Assembly (NCBI GenBank): GCA_949298505.1
Contig: CASFWW010000012.1
Span: 1-40,741 of the forward strand
Reading direction: 5' to 3'
DNA from: Ornithoclostridium sp949298505
Lineage (GTDB): Bacteria > Bacillota > Clostridia > Christensenellales > UBA3700
DNA length: 40,741 nucleotides
A model generated the notes under the pieces. The model saw only the letters and a program-made list of their open reading frames with translations, searched no databases and was not told the origin of the DNA. The position numbers and the translations under genes are program-made. Positions 1-10,229 of the stretch are shown here, piece by piece (within the stretch, counting starts at the first letter, position 1; each line of letters opens with the position of its first letter).

Positions 1-646
1 AGAAAATAGCTTCTCTCGTTTCTATCGACTTTTTGAGTTTAGCTGAAAGTCTGTCGAAAGTTTCCAGATAACAGGTACCGCGGACGTCTCTTATATCCTT
101 GAGCGGAACGCCCTTCTGCACGAGTTTTATTATATCCGTTATCGGTCTTTCGCCCATGCCGTAAATAAGAATATCTGCGCCGCTGCTTACAAGGATACTT
201 GGCATAACGCGGTCAGCCCAGTAATCGTAATGCGCGAAACGACGGAGCGAAGCTTCTATACCGCCTATGACTATCGCGCTTTCAGGGAAAAGCCTCTTTA
301 AATTGTGGCAATATACGTCAACGCATCTGTCCGGTCTTTTGCCGACGTCGCCGCCCTCGCTGTAAACGTCCACGTCTCTGCGCTTTTTCGCCACCGTGTA
401 ATTGTTTACCATGCTGTCCACAACGCCGCCCGTCACGAAAAATCCGACGCGCGGAACGCCGAATTTTTTATAATCCTCGTCATTTTGAGGTTGAGAAAGT
501 ATTGCAACTCTCATGCCCAGGCTTTCGAGAAGTCTTGACACTATCGCGTGACCGAACGACGGGTGATCGCAGTACGCTTCCCCTATCACGTAAACTATGT
601 CAGGCTGCTGCCCGTTCAATTCTTCAGGTGTTATCGGTAAAAACAT
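1..646 (-). CDS. YgiQ family radical SAM protein, N-terminal part (runs off the window)
   Basis: The first 215 codons of a minus-strand gene; the C-terminal part, which should carry the CxxxCxxC radical SAM cluster, lies outside the window. The N-terminus MFLPITPEELN, then AYCDHPSFGHAIVSRLLE, SQPQNDEDYKKFG, VTGGVVDSMVNNYTVAKKRR and VIGGIEASLRRFAHYDYW, is the typical YgiQ pattern: a B12-binding-like domain followed by the SAM barrel. The biochemical role of the family is not settled. The ATG at 646 lies only six bases from a good -10 box, so no Shine-Dalgarno sequence fits and the mRNA may be leaderless. Family assignment is from conserved motifs and is confident; function is unknown. Confidence 0.9.
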   Translation of the reverse strand, partial: MFLPITPEELNGQQPDIVYVIGEAYCDHPSFGHAIVSRLLESLGMRVAILSQPQNDEDYKKFGVPRVGFFVTGGVVDSMVNNYTVAKKRRDVDVYSEGGDVGKRPDRCVDVYCHNLKRLFPESAIVIGGIEASLRRFAHYDYWADRVMPSILVSSGADILIYGMGERPITDIIKLVQKGVPLKDIRDVRGTCYLETFDRLSAKLKKSIETREAIF

Positions 647-652
647 AATTAT

Positions 653-681
653 ATTTTAGCACGCGCGCGGGGAAAATTCAA
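653..681 (-). promoter_or_regulatory. Promoter of the ygiQ-like gene
   Basis: On the minus strand, TTGAAT (676-681) and TAAAAT (653-658) are separated by 17 bases, with a TGC extended -10. A start seven bases downstream falls on the A of the ATG at 646, which predicts a leaderless transcript. The -35 box lies about 17 bases from the edge of the repeat element at 699. Confidence 0.65.
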
Positions 682-698
682 TACAATAAAAAGCAATA

Positions 699-1140
699 CC
701 AGACCAGAATAATACGAACAAGGTTTAAAGCGGCAAATTTACGTAGCTACTGCGTTAAATGCCTTGTCCCCGTGTGACGGGGAGCATTAGTCGGCTGTCG
801 CGTATCGTTACTGTTTACGCTTAGCGAGCCTATGCGGCAGTCGCTCCGCGACCAGGGAGCATTGATCGGCTGTCGCGGGTTGTAGATTATTACATTATCG
901 CATTAAGCTAAGCTTATACTGCTGCCGTGGAGCATTAACAGGAACAGCTTTATACAATTAAGTACGAGTAAATACAGCTTAAAACTGCACGCACCTTCAG
1001 GCGATGATTTCAGTATGTGTTCAAAGCCTATGGTGTAAACAAAAAAGCTTAGCTATTTGATACAGACAACTGTACGCGACAGCGACTACTGTTCCCGCCA
1101 CGCGGGCGCCTCAGGGCTGGTTTGTATTATTCTGGTCTGA
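699..1140. mobile_element. TA-flanked fold-back element, MITE-like, no coding capacity
   Basis: A 442-base stretch with no plausible gene. Its ends are a perfect 16-base inverted repeat, CAGACCAGAATAATAC at 700-715 and its complement at 1124-1139, extendable with a few mismatches. Inside are two further nested exact 10-base pairs: 795-804 with 1073-1082, and 906-915 with 1045-1054. TA dinucleotides abut both ends (697-698 and 1141-1142), as expected for insertion by a Tc1/IS630-type transposase. It sits between the pur operon terminator and the ygiQ promoter. A long structured RNA is the main alternative. No transposase gene is present in the window. Confidence 0.55.
780..877. repeat. Direct repeat inside the fold-back element
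   Basis: A 23-base sequence beginning GGGAGCATTA and ending GGCTGTCGCG occurs at 780-802 and again at 855-877 with two mismatches. A shorter echo, GGAGCATTAA, lies near 930-940. Each long copy sits next to a small GC-rich hairpin. Confidence 0.6.
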
Positions 1141-1146
1141 TATAGC

Positions 1147-1170
1147 AAAAGGAGCGCGATTTTGCGCTCC
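1147..1170 (-). terminator. Rho-independent terminator of the pur operon
   Basis: On the minus strand, GGAGCGC and GCGCTCC (1151-1170) form a seven-pair stem with a six-base loop, followed by TTTT. It lies 26 bases after the purL stop and ends the purine operon. Confidence 0.75.
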
Positions 1171-1195
1171 CTTTAACCTTATCGTTATCTTTCAA

Positions 1196-4100
1196 TTACT
1201 GAAAATACTTCACGCCGCTTTCGAACAGCTTCATATCGTAGTTGCCTTCGACATTCTTATAGAGGTTGTCGTCAAGTCTTTCCGCGTGACCCATCTTGCC
1301 GAGTACTCTGCCGTCGGGCGAAATGATACCCTCAATGCCGTACATACTGCCGTTGGGGTTGAACGGGCTGACCATGGTAGCGAGGTTGTTGTTGTCTACG
1401 TACTGTGTAGCGACCTGTCCGGACTTGATCAGCTTTTCGAGTTCTTCGGGAGAAGCGACAAATCTGCCTTCGCCGTGGCTTACGGGCACGCTGAACACGT
1501 CGTCAACTCTGACGGAAAACAGCCACGGGGATTTATTGGTCGCAACTCTGACTCTTACTATCGTCGAAACGTGGCGGGAAATGTTGTTGAAAGTGAGCGT
1601 CGGCGCTTCAGCCTTCTGCTCTCTTATATCGCCGTAAGGCACGAGACCCAGTTTGACGAGAGCCTGGAAGCCGTTGCATATACCCAGGGCTAAGCCGTCT
1701 CTCTTGTACAGAAGTTCCATGACCGCGTCGCGGATAGCGGGATTGCGGAACGTAGTAGCGATGAATTTACCGCTTCCGTCAGGTTCGTCACCTCCGCTGA
1801 AACCGCCGGGGAACGCGAGTATCTGAGCTTTGCTTATCGCAGCGGCAAGCGCTTTCACGCTCTCTTCGATATCAGCCGCGCTCTGGTTTCTTATGATGAA
1901 TATCTCCGCTTTCGCGCCCGCTCTTTCAAACGCTCTCGCGGTATCGTCTTCGCAGTTCGTACCGGGGAACGCAGGGATAAGAACGGTGGGTCTTACGATA
2001 TGCTGAGGAGTACGCTCGGGCTTTCTCGCGCAGCAGATAAGGTTTCCTACGTTGCCGCTCGCGGGAGCAGTCGTCGGGAATATGCTTTCGAGAGTTCCTT
2101 CGAACGCCTTTATCATCTCGTCGCACTTTATAGCCGTGCCGCAGATATTCGCGGTATGCGTATTGTTGAGCGTAGCTATGAGCCTCGGCTCGAATTCAGC
2201 CGCAAAGTCCGCGTTTTCGCATTGAACGGTAAAGTCGCCCATACGCGGAGCGAACATTTCTTCGTCGAGTTCTTCGATATCCACGCCGACTTTATTGCCG
2301 AGGCAGCCTTTGAGTACCGCCGCGACCGCACCGCCTTCCTCTACTACATTGCACGACTTGACGAGACCCTTTTCGATAGCGTCTGCCATAACGTCGTACA
2401 GCTTGACTACCTTATCGAACTCGGGCATATTGTATTCGTCTCTCGGCAGAGAGATAACGTATATCTTATCCGCCTTTTTATCCTCAACGACGGTATTGGA
2501 TATAAGTTTGCTTGCCTTTGAAATACCCATAGCAAAGCTGATAAGAGTGGGCGGAACGTCGATATGCTCGAAAGTGCCGCTCATGCTGTCCTTGCCGCCG
2601 ATAGCGCCGACTCCGAGGTGGAGCTGAGCGTACAGCGCGCCGAGAAGCGCGGAAAGAGGCTGTCCCCAACGCTTGGGATCTTTATTGAGTCTCTTGAAGA
2701 ATTCCTGGAGCGAAAGTCTTACCGTCTGCTGTCTTACGCCGCTCGCCACCAACTTGCTGAGCGAAGTGACTATCGAATAGACCGCGCCAGTAAACGGAGA
2801 CTGACTCATAAGATGCGGATTGCAAGCGTACGCGCTTACCGTAACGGTATCCGTTCTTCCTTTAACGGGAGGCTTCGCCGCCATGACTACGGACGGGGTG
2901 AGCTGATACTTTCCGCCAAAAGGCATGAGTACGGTGCGCGCGCCTATCGTGCTGTCAAACATTTCGCCGAGACCCTTCTGAGAACATACGTTGAGCCTTG
3001 AAAGTTCGTTCAGAACTGCGCCTTTGACGTCGCCCGCAAGGAAGGATTTTTCCGTCTCCGTGTTCGCCTTATCGAGATAAGTCGCTGTGGTCTCTTCTAT
3101 TTCTGCGTCCTGCTTCTGCTTGACGCCGTTGGTGTCGAGGAAGGCGCGTTTAAGATCTACTATGCAGTTGCCCGCAAAGTACATTCTCATTCTGCCGTTG
3201 TCCGTAACGACCGCGACAGCCGTCGCGCCGAGGTTTTCCTCTTTCGCCGCCGCGATGAATTTATCCACGTCGTTTTTATCGAGAACGACCGCCATTCTCT
3301 CCTGAGATTCAGAGATAGCCAGTTCCGTGCCCGACAAGCCCTCGTATTTCTTGGGTACCTTGTCCAGGAATATGTCCAGGCTGTCCGCAAGTTCGCCGAT
3401 AGCGACAGAAACGCCGCCCGCGCCGAAGTCGTTGCACTTTACGATAAGTCTGCTGACTTCGGGATTTCTGAACAGTCTCTGTATTTTGCGTTCTGTCGGG
3501 GGATTGCCCTTCTGCACTTCTGCGCCGCAGACCTCTACCGACTTTTCGGTATGAGCCTTTGACGAACCCGTCGCGCCGCCGCAGCCGTCTCTTCCCGTAT
3601 CTCCGCCCAGAAGAACGATGATATCGCCCTCTACGGGTTTTCTTCTGACGACGTTAGCCGCAGGAGCGCCGGCGATTACGTAACCTGTTTCAAGTCTCTT
3701 AGCCTTGTATCCTTCGTGATACATTTCGCTGACCTGACCCGTAGCAAGACCTATCTGGTTGCCGTAGCTTGAATATCCTGCCGCCGCGGTCTTGGTGATT
3801 ACGCGCTGAGGAAGTTTCCCTTTCAGAGTTTTTTCGATCGGCTCTCTCGGATCCGCGCAACCGGTAACGCGCATTGCCTGGTAAACAAACGTTCTGCCGC
3901 TGAGCGGGTCTCTTATCGCGCCGCCGAGACAGGTCGCCGCGCCGCCGAACGGCTCTATCTCCGTCGGGTGGTTGTGCGTTTCGTTCTTGAACATTATAAG
4001 CCACTCTTCGTCCTTGCCGTCAACGTCAACGTTTACGCGTACAGAGCATGCGTTGATCTCGTCGCTGACGTCGAGATTGTCGAGCTTTCCTCTTCTCTTA

Positions 4101-4936
4101 AGCTCCTTGACCGCGATAGTCGCGATATCCATAAGGCATCTGTACTTATCGGGTCTCGTCTTATAAAGATCTTTGAAAAGAGCCTCGTATTCGCCGAGCG
4201 CTTCCTGTACGTGCGGATTGTCCGATCTGAGTTTTATATCAGTTATTTCCGTCGCGAAAGTCGTGTGACGGCAGTGATCCGACCAGTAGGTATCTATGAC
4301 CTTTACTTCCGTTTCGGAGGGGTTTCTGTTCTCGCCCTTGAAATAATCGCGGACGAAGATAAGATCTTCAACGCTCATCGCAAAGCCCTTGCTTGCGTGA
4401 TAATCCGCTATTTCCTTATCGCTCATTCCGATAAATCCGTCGATAGTCGGAACGGTAAGATTGAGTTCGACTTTGCTTTCGAGCGTTTCGGGAAGGACAA
4501 AATCGCCCTCTCTGCTCTCTACGGGGTTGATAAGGAAATGCTTTATCTTATTAAGCTTTTCGTCGTCGACGCCCTTTACGGCATAAACGGTAGCGCACTT
4601 GATAAGCGGTCTTTTGCCCATGGAAAGCAGCTGAACGCACTGCATCGCGCTGTCCGCTCTCTGGTCGTACTGACCGGGAAGATATTCGGTCACGAAAACT
4701 TTGTACCCGTCAAGCGCGGGAAGCTCGTCTTCGTATATATCGTCTACGGGCGGCTCGCTGAAAATAGTCGTTTTCGCCTGGTCGAAGATATCCTTTTCAA
4801 GTCCTTCGACGTCGTAGCGGATAAACACTCTGACGTCGTCCGCGGCAATGCCGAGAACGTTGTTCACGTCAGATCTGACCTTTTGCGCGCTGACGTCGTA
4901 GCCGCTTTTTTTCTCAACAAAAATTCTCTTTACCAT
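1196..4936 (-). CDS. purL: Phosphoribosylformylglycinamidine synthase, single-chain PurL
   Basis: Makes FGAM from FGAR, ATP and glutamine. At 1246 residues this is the large single-chain type that carries its own glutaminase, so no purQ or purS is needed. The synthase half shows DTYWSDHCRHTTF and FKNETHNHPTEIEPFGGAATCLGG. The glutaminase domain occupies residues 984-1246: TVLIPAFPGTNCEDD, then the nucleophile Cys1087 in GICNGFQ and HGEGRF at 1154. The His/Glu pair of the triad is His1217 and Glu1219 in GHAER, where most relatives have HPER. It is the last gene of the operon, 13 bases after purD, with AGAGG before the ATG at 4936. Confidence 0.97.
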   Translation of the reverse strand: MVKRIFVEKKSGYDVSAQKVRSDVNNVLGIAADDVRVFIRYDVEGLEKDIFDQAKTTIFSEPPVDDIYEDELPALDGYKVFVTEYLPGQYDQRADSAMQCVQLLSMGKRPLIKCATVYAVKGVDDEKLNKIKHFLINPVESREGDFVLPETLESKVELNLTVPTIDGFIGMSDKEIADYHASKGFAMSVEDLIFVRDYFKGENRNPSETEVKVIDTYWSDHCRHTTFATEITDIKLRSDNPHVQEALGEYEALFKDLYKTRPDKYRCLMDIATIAVKELKRRGKLDNLDVSDEINACSVRVNVDVDGKDEEWLIMFKNETHNHPTEIEPFGGAATCLGGAIRDPLSGRTFVYQAMRVTGCADPREPIEKTLKGKLPQRVITKTAAAGYSSYGNQIGLATGQVSEMYHEGYKAKRLETGYVIAGAPAANVVRRKPVEGDIIVLLGGDTGRDGCGGATGSSKAHTEKSVEVCGAEVQKGNPPTERKIQRLFRNPEVSRLIVKCNDFGAGGVSVAIGELADSLDIFLDKVPKKYEGLSGTELAISESQERMAVVLDKNDVDKFIAAAKEENLGATAVAVVTDNGRMRMYFAGNCIVDLKRAFLDTNGVKQKQDAEIEETTATYLDKANTETEKSFLAGDVKGAVLNELSRLNVCSQKGLGEMFDSTIGARTVLMPFGGKYQLTPSVVMAAKPPVKGRTDTVTVSAYACNPHLMSQSPFTGAVYSIVTSLSKLVASGVRQQTVRLSLQEFFKRLNKDPKRWGQPLSALLGALYAQLHLGVGAIGGKDSMSGTFEHIDVPPTLISFAMGISKASKLISNTVVEDKKADKIYVISLPRDEYNMPEFDKVVKLYDVMADAIEKGLVKSCNVVEEGGAVAAVLKGCLGNKVGVDIEELDEEMFAPRMGDFTVQCENADFAAEFEPRLIATLNNTHTANICGTAIKCDEMIKAFEGTLESIFPTTAPASGNVGNLICCARKPERTPQHIVRPTVLIPAFPGTNCEDDTARAFERAGAKAEIFIIRNQSAADIEESVKALAAAISKAQILAFPGGFSGGDEPDGSGKFIATTFRNPAIRDAVMELLYKRDGLALGICNGFQALVKLGLVPYGDIREQKAEAPTLTFNNISRHVSTIVRVRVATNKSPWLFSVRVDDVFSVPVSHGEGRFVASPEELEKLIKSGQVATQYVDNNNLATMVSPFNPNGSMYGIEGIISPDGRVLGKMGHAERLDDNLYKNVEGNYDMKLFESGVKYFQ

Positions 4937-4949
4937 TTTGTCCTCTCGT

Positions 4950-6209
4950 TTATTTTTTGATGCCGATATCTCTGCGGTAGAACGCGCCCTCGAAAGACAC
5001 CTTGTCGACGTTTGCGTACGCCTTCGCGCGAGCTTCGTCTATATCCTTGCCCTTCGCTGTAACGCCGATAACTCTGCCGCCGCTCGTCACGAGCCTGCCG
5101 TCCTTGAACGCTGTGCCCGCGTGATACAGCACGATATCCTTGTCAAGGTCGCCGATCGTTATCGGCACACCCTTTTTGTAACTTTCCGGGTAGCCGCCGG
5201 ATGCGATTATTACGCATACCGCGGCGCTGTCGTCCCACTCGATATTCACGTCCGCGAGCCTTTCGTCAATTATCGCGTCGAATATCTCGTAAAGATCGGT
5301 TTTGAGGCGCGGAAGCACGACCTGCGTTTCGGGATCTCCGAAACGGGCGTTGTACTCTACGACTTTTACGCCTTTATCCGTTATCATAAGCCCGAAATAC
5401 AGCACGCCTTTAAAGGTCCTGCCCTCCGCGTTCATAGCGCGCATTGTAGGCAGGATGATCTTTTCCATCGTCTCTTTCTCGTGCTCTTTAGTGTACGCTT
5501 TGGACGGAGAGAAAGTGCCCATGCCGCCTGTGTTCAATCCTTCGTCGTTGTCGTGAGCGCGCTTGTGATCCTGGGAAGAAACCATCGGCACGATAGTCTT
5601 GCCGTCGGTAAAGCTGAGAATGGAAACCTCTTTGCCCACCATGAATTCTTCTATGATGACCTTGTTGCCGGCGTCCTTGAACTTTTTGCCGACCATCATC
5701 TCGTCAAGCGCGGTCATGGCTTCTTCGACATTCTGACATATAATTACGCCTTTGCCGAGCGCGAGACCGTCCGCCTTTACCACGAGCGGATAGGACTGCT
5801 TTTTCGCGTATTCCTTCGCCTTGTCCACGTCGTCGAATTCTTCGTATGCCGCCGTGGGTATGCCGTATTTTTTCATCAGCGCCTTGCTGAACGCCTTGGA
5901 CGCCTCTATTATAGCGGCGTTTTTGCGCGGTCCGAAAGCGCGGTAACCGTTGCTCTCGAGAAGGTCGACAAGACCCAGCGCAAGCGGATCGTCGGGAGCA
6001 ACGACGGTCATCTTTATATCGTCGTGCGCCTTTATAAACGCGAGTATGCCGTCGAAATCGGTTGCGGAAACGGGAGCGCATTCCGCGATCTCAGATATGC
6101 CCGCGTTGCCGGGAAGACAGTATATCTTGTCTACCTTGGGACTTTTTGAAAGCGAAAGGCAGATCGCGTGTTCTCTGCCGCCGCCTCCGATAACGAGTAC
6201 GCTGTTCAT
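4950..6209 (-). CDS. purD: Phosphoribosylamine-glycine ligase (GAR synthetase)
   Basis: ATP-grasp enzyme joining phosphoribosylamine and glycine to GAR, the second step of purine synthesis. The 419 residues match the usual size. Visible are the N-terminal MNSVLVIGGGGREHA, the ATP-grasp region with SYPLVVKADGLALGKGV, the family signature HDNDEGLNTGGMGTFSP, and VVEYNARFGDPETQ. Start at 6209 is supported by GGAGG just upstream. It follows purH by 11 bases and precedes purL by 13, so the three are translated from one message. Confidence 0.97.
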   Translation of the reverse strand: MNSVLVIGGGGREHAICLSLSKSPKVDKIYCLPGNAGISEIAECAPVSATDFDGILAFIKAHDDIKMTVVAPDDPLALGLVDLLESNGYRAFGPRKNAAIIEASKAFSKALMKKYGIPTAAYEEFDDVDKAKEYAKKQSYPLVVKADGLALGKGVIICQNVEEAMTALDEMMVGKKFKDAGNKVIIEEFMVGKEVSILSFTDGKTIVPMVSSQDHKRAHDNDEGLNTGGMGTFSPSKAYTKEHEKETMEKIILPTMRAMNAEGRTFKGVLYFGLMITDKGVKVVEYNARFGDPETQVVLPRLKTDLYEIFDAIIDERLADVNIEWDDSAAVCVIIASGGYPESYKKGVPITIGDLDKDIVLYHAGTAFKDGRLVTSGGRVIGVTAKGKDIDEARAKAYANVDKVSFEGAFYRRDIGIKK

Positions 6210-6220
6210 TACGCCCTCCG

Positions 6221-7759
6221 TCAGTGTTTGAAATGTCTGTCGCCGGTGAATACCATCGCCACGCCGTTTTCGTCGCAGGCGTCGATACTCAGCTGGTCTT
6301 TGATGCTACCGCCCGGCTGCATTATCGCGGTGATGCCCGCCTTAGCCGCCGCCCTCGCGCAGTCGTCGAACGGGAAGAACGCGTCGCTCGCAAGCACGGC
6401 GCCCTTCGTGTCCACGAGGGAGTGCGCGATAGCCTGCTCAGTCGCTCTTATACGGTTGACCTGACCGCATCCTATGCCGAGGATAACGCCGTCTTTAGCA
6501 ATCACGATCGCGTTCGACTTGGTGTGCTTGACGACTTTCATCGCAAATACCATGTCGTCCATCTGCTTCTTGGTCGGCTCTTTCTTTGTGACCGTCTTTA
6601 CCTGAGCCATGTCCACGACCATTCTGTCGTACTGCTGCACGAGGAGTCCGCCGAGGACCTTCTTCATATCGTAGCAGTTATCCGGAATAGGCGCGTTTAT
6701 GGTCGGCAGTTTGAGAAGTCTTATGTTGGCTTTCTGAGAAAGTATCTCAAGAGCTTCTTTGCTGAAAGACGGAGCGACGACGATCTCGATGAATATCGAA
6801 TGTATCATCTCAGCGGTCTCTTTGTCTATCTCTCTGTTAGCCGCGACAATGCCGCCGAAGATAGAGGTCGGATCGGCGTCGTAAGCCTTCTTGTAAGCTT
6901 CGCTTATCGTTGCCGCGGTAGCCACTCCGCACGGATTTGCGTGCTTGACCGCGACGACGGTCGGCTCGTCGAACTCTCTCAGAAGGTCGAGCGCGCCGTT
7001 GGTGTCGTTGATGTTGTTGTAAGAAAGCTCTTTGCCGTGCAGCTGCTCTGCGCATGCGAGCGAACCGGCGACCGGGAAAGGCTCCTTGTAGAATACCGCG
7101 TGCTGGCGCGGGTTCTCGCCGTATCTCATATCCTGCGCCTTGTCGAACGCGAGGGTCAGCTGATCGGGGAACTCGATGCCCTGTTTCTGTCTGAGATAGT
7201 TGGCGATCAGAGTGTCGTAATAGGAGGTATGCTGATATACCTTGTACATAAGACGGAACTTGGTCTCTCTGGTAACGCCGCCGTTTGCAAGCTCGTCAAG
7301 CACGGTGGCGTAGTCCTTGGGATCGACGATGACCGCGACGTCCTGGTAGTTCTTAGCCGCGCTTCTCAGCATCGTGGGACCGCCGATATCTATGTTTTCG
7401 ACAGCTTCTGCAAGCTCTACTCCCGGTTTGGAAATGGTCTGCTTGAACGGATAAAGGTTGACTACGACGATATCGATCGGAGTGATGTCCATCTTCTTGA
7501 GGAAGTCCATATGCTCCTTATTGCTTCTCATGGCGAGAAGTCCCGCGTGCACGTTGGGGTGCAGGGTCTTTACTCTGCCATCGAGACATTCGGGGAAGCC
7601 GGTAACAGAACTGATATCGACCGCTTCTATACCCGCCGCCTGAAGGGCTTTCAGAGTACCGCCCGTCGAGACGATCTCGTAACCGTAGCCGCAAAGGCTC
7701 TTTGCAAACTCAACTATTCCCGTCTTGTCGGAAACACTGATCAATGCTCTTTTTTTCAT
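6221..7759 (-). CDS. purH: Bifunctional AICAR formyltransferase / IMP cyclohydrolase
   Basis: Performs the last two steps to IMP. The N-terminal cyclohydrolase domain (about residues 1-200) begins KKRALISVSDKTGIVEFAKS and contains KTLHPNVHAGLLA. The transformylase domain carries SYNNINDTNGALDL, the catalytic VKHANPCG and FFPFDDCARAAA, and ends VFTGDRHFKH. The 512 residues are full length. The ATG at 7759 has AGGAG upstream. A 125-base gap separates it from purN, the longest gap in the operon; it holds only short GC-rich inverted repeats around CGTACG. Confidence 0.97.
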   Translation of the reverse strand: MKKRALISVSDKTGIVEFAKSLCGYGYEIVSTGGTLKALQAAGIEAVDISSVTGFPECLDGRVKTLHPNVHAGLLAMRSNKEHMDFLKKMDITPIDIVVVNLYPFKQTISKPGVELAEAVENIDIGGPTMLRSAAKNYQDVAVIVDPKDYATVLDELANGGVTRETKFRLMYKVYQHTSYYDTLIANYLRQKQGIEFPDQLTLAFDKAQDMRYGENPRQHAVFYKEPFPVAGSLACAEQLHGKELSYNNINDTNGALDLLREFDEPTVVAVKHANPCGVATAATISEAYKKAYDADPTSIFGGIVAANREIDKETAEMIHSIFIEIVVAPSFSKEALEILSQKANIRLLKLPTINAPIPDNCYDMKKVLGGLLVQQYDRMVVDMAQVKTVTKKEPTKKQMDDMVFAMKVVKHTKSNAIVIAKDGVILGIGCGQVNRIRATEQAIAHSLVDTKGAVLASDAFFPFDDCARAAAKAGITAIMQPGGSIKDQLSIDACDENGVAMVFTGDRHFKH

Positions 7760-7884
7760 CTTACGCTCCTAAAATTTATTGATTTCTGAATATTTGATAT
7801 TTTCCGTACGCGCCCGCATGTCCGTACGCCTGACGTATATACCTGCGTTGCGCGCGCGGATAAAAAAGAGAAAAGGCAATTATA

Positions 7885-8475
7885 TCAATTGTCTTTCCTG
7901 CAAAGAAAACGCACCGCGTACGGCAGCAGCTGGTGTTCTGTTTCGAGGACGCGCGCCTGAAGCGTTTCGGGGGTATCCCCTTCCTCTACTTTGACTCTCT
8001 GCTGAACGATTATATCGCCCGTGTCGGTGCCCTCGTCGACGTAGTGAACGGTCGCGCCGCTCACCTTGTCCCCGCTCGCAAGTACGGAAGCGTGTACTTT
8101 GAGACCGTACATTCCCTTGCCGCAATGCGCGGGTATCAGAGACGGATGAATGTTGATCATCCGTCCTCTGTACGCCGAAACGAGTTTTTCGCTGACTATG
8201 CCCAGGTAACCTGCGAGAACGACGAGATCGACGTCGTGCGCCGCGATATAGTTTATTATCGCCTCGTCTCTCTTCACGCAGTCTCTGTCATAGTCTTTAA
8301 GCGCGAAAACCGCGCTGTCTATGCCGTGTTTTTCAGCTCTTTCCAGCCCGTATATGCCCTCTTTCGACGCGACTACGCAGACGACTTTGCCGCCTATATA
8401 ACCGCTTTCGCAACCGTCGATAACGCTCTGCATATCGCTGCCCGAGCCTGAAATGAATACGGCTATCTTTTTCAT
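7885..8475 (-). CDS. purN: Phosphoribosylglycinamide formyltransferase
   Basis: Transfers formyl from 10-formyl-THF to GAR. The 196 residues are typical. ISGSGSDMQSVID binds the ribonucleotide, and RGRMINIHPSLIP supplies the catalytic Asn and His. ATVHYVDEGTDTGDI contains the catalytic Asp. Its start overlaps the purM stop in an ATGA (8472-8475), indicating translational coupling. Confidence 0.97.
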   Translation of the reverse strand: MKKIAVFISGSGSDMQSVIDGCESGYIGGKVVCVVASKEGIYGLERAEKHGIDSAVFALKDYDRDCVKRDEAIINYIAAHDVDLVVLAGYLGIVSEKLVSAYRGRMINIHPSLIPAHCGKGMYGLKVHASVLASGDKVSGATVHYVDEGTDTGDIIVQQRVKVEEGDTPETLQARVLETEHQLLPYAVRFLCRKDN

Positions 8476-9488
8476 AACTCAACGCCCTCTTTGTCGGTGA
8501 CTTCGCCGATGACGTACGCCTTTTCTCCGAGGTTTTCAAGCTCTTTGACGACGTCGGAAGCGATAGAAGGATCGACCGCCATAACGAGACCTATGCCCAT
8601 ATTGAATGTGTTGCACATCTTGCGGTCGTCGATGCCCGCTATTTCCTGAAGCGCCTTGAATATGCGCGGCAGCGGATAAGAGGATCTGTCGATGGAAATG
8701 CCGAGACCCTTGGGGATTATTCTGGGAATGTTTTCGATAAAGCCGCCGCCCGTGATATGAGCGATACCCTTTATCTCGAATTTTTCGATTATCGAAAGCA
8801 CGGTCTTGACGTATATCCTGGTCGGGGTAAGAACGAGTTCCGCGGGAGTGCAGCCCAGCGTTTCGTTGTACTTGCTCAGGCTTTCCTTATCCTCGCCGAA
8901 CAGCTTTCTTACGAGAGAATAGCCGTTGCTGTGTACGCCGCTCGACGCAAGACCGATGAGCTTGTCGCCCGCCTTTATGCACTTTCCGTTGATGATCTTG
9001 TTCTTCTTGACGATACCGACCGCGAAGCCCGCGATATCGTATTCGTCTTTAGCGTAAAAGCCGGGCATTTCCGCGGTCTCGCCGCCGATAAGCGCGCAGC
9101 CAGACTGACGGCAGCCTTCGCATACGCCCTTGACTATGTTAGCGACCTTTACGGGTTCGAGCTTTGAAAGCGCGATATAGTCCAGGAAGAAAAGCGGCTT
9201 AGCGCCCTGACATACGATGTCGTTGACGCACATAGCGACCGCGTCGATGCCGACCGTGTCGTGTTTATCGAGAACGAACGCGTACTTGAGTTTCGTACCT
9301 ACGCCGTCGGTGCCCGCGACGAGGCAATCGCCGTCCTCTTTGTCGTCCAGCGCGTAAAAGCCGCCGAAACTGCCCAGATCGCCCAGAACGCTGTCGTTGT
9401 ACGTCGTCTTGACGTATTCCTTCATAAGTTTAACGGCTTCGTAACCTGCTTCTACGTCTACGCCTGCGGATTTGTAATCAATAGCCAT
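8472..9488 (-). CDS. purM: Phosphoribosylformylglycinamidine cyclo-ligase (AIR synthetase)
   Basis: Closes the imidazole ring, turning FGAM to AIR with ATP. The 338 residues match the family. VAGTDGVGTKLKYAF and LIGGETAEMPGFY are the PurM signatures, and HITGGGFIENIPRI is the C-terminal motif. The ATG at 9488 has AAAGGAG upstream. It overlaps purN by four bases and follows purC after 33 bases. Confidence 0.97.
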   Translation of the reverse strand: MAIDYKSAGVDVEAGYEAVKLMKEYVKTTYNDSVLGDLGSFGGFYALDDKEDGDCLVAGTDGVGTKLKYAFVLDKHDTVGIDAVAMCVNDIVCQGAKPLFFLDYIALSKLEPVKVANIVKGVCEGCRQSGCALIGGETAEMPGFYAKDEYDIAGFAVGIVKKNKIINGKCIKAGDKLIGLASSGVHSNGYSLVRKLFGEDKESLSKYNETLGCTPAELVLTPTRIYVKTVLSIIEKFEIKGIAHITGGGFIENIPRIIPKGLGISIDRSSYPLPRIFKALQEIAGIDDRKMCNTFNMGIGLVMAVDPSIASDVVKELENLGEKAYVIGEVTDKEGVEL

Positions 9489-9521
9489 AAATACTCCTTT
9501 CAGCTTTGGTTTGGTTGCGGA

Positions 9522-10228
<707 letters not shown>

Positions 10229-10229
<1 letters not shown>

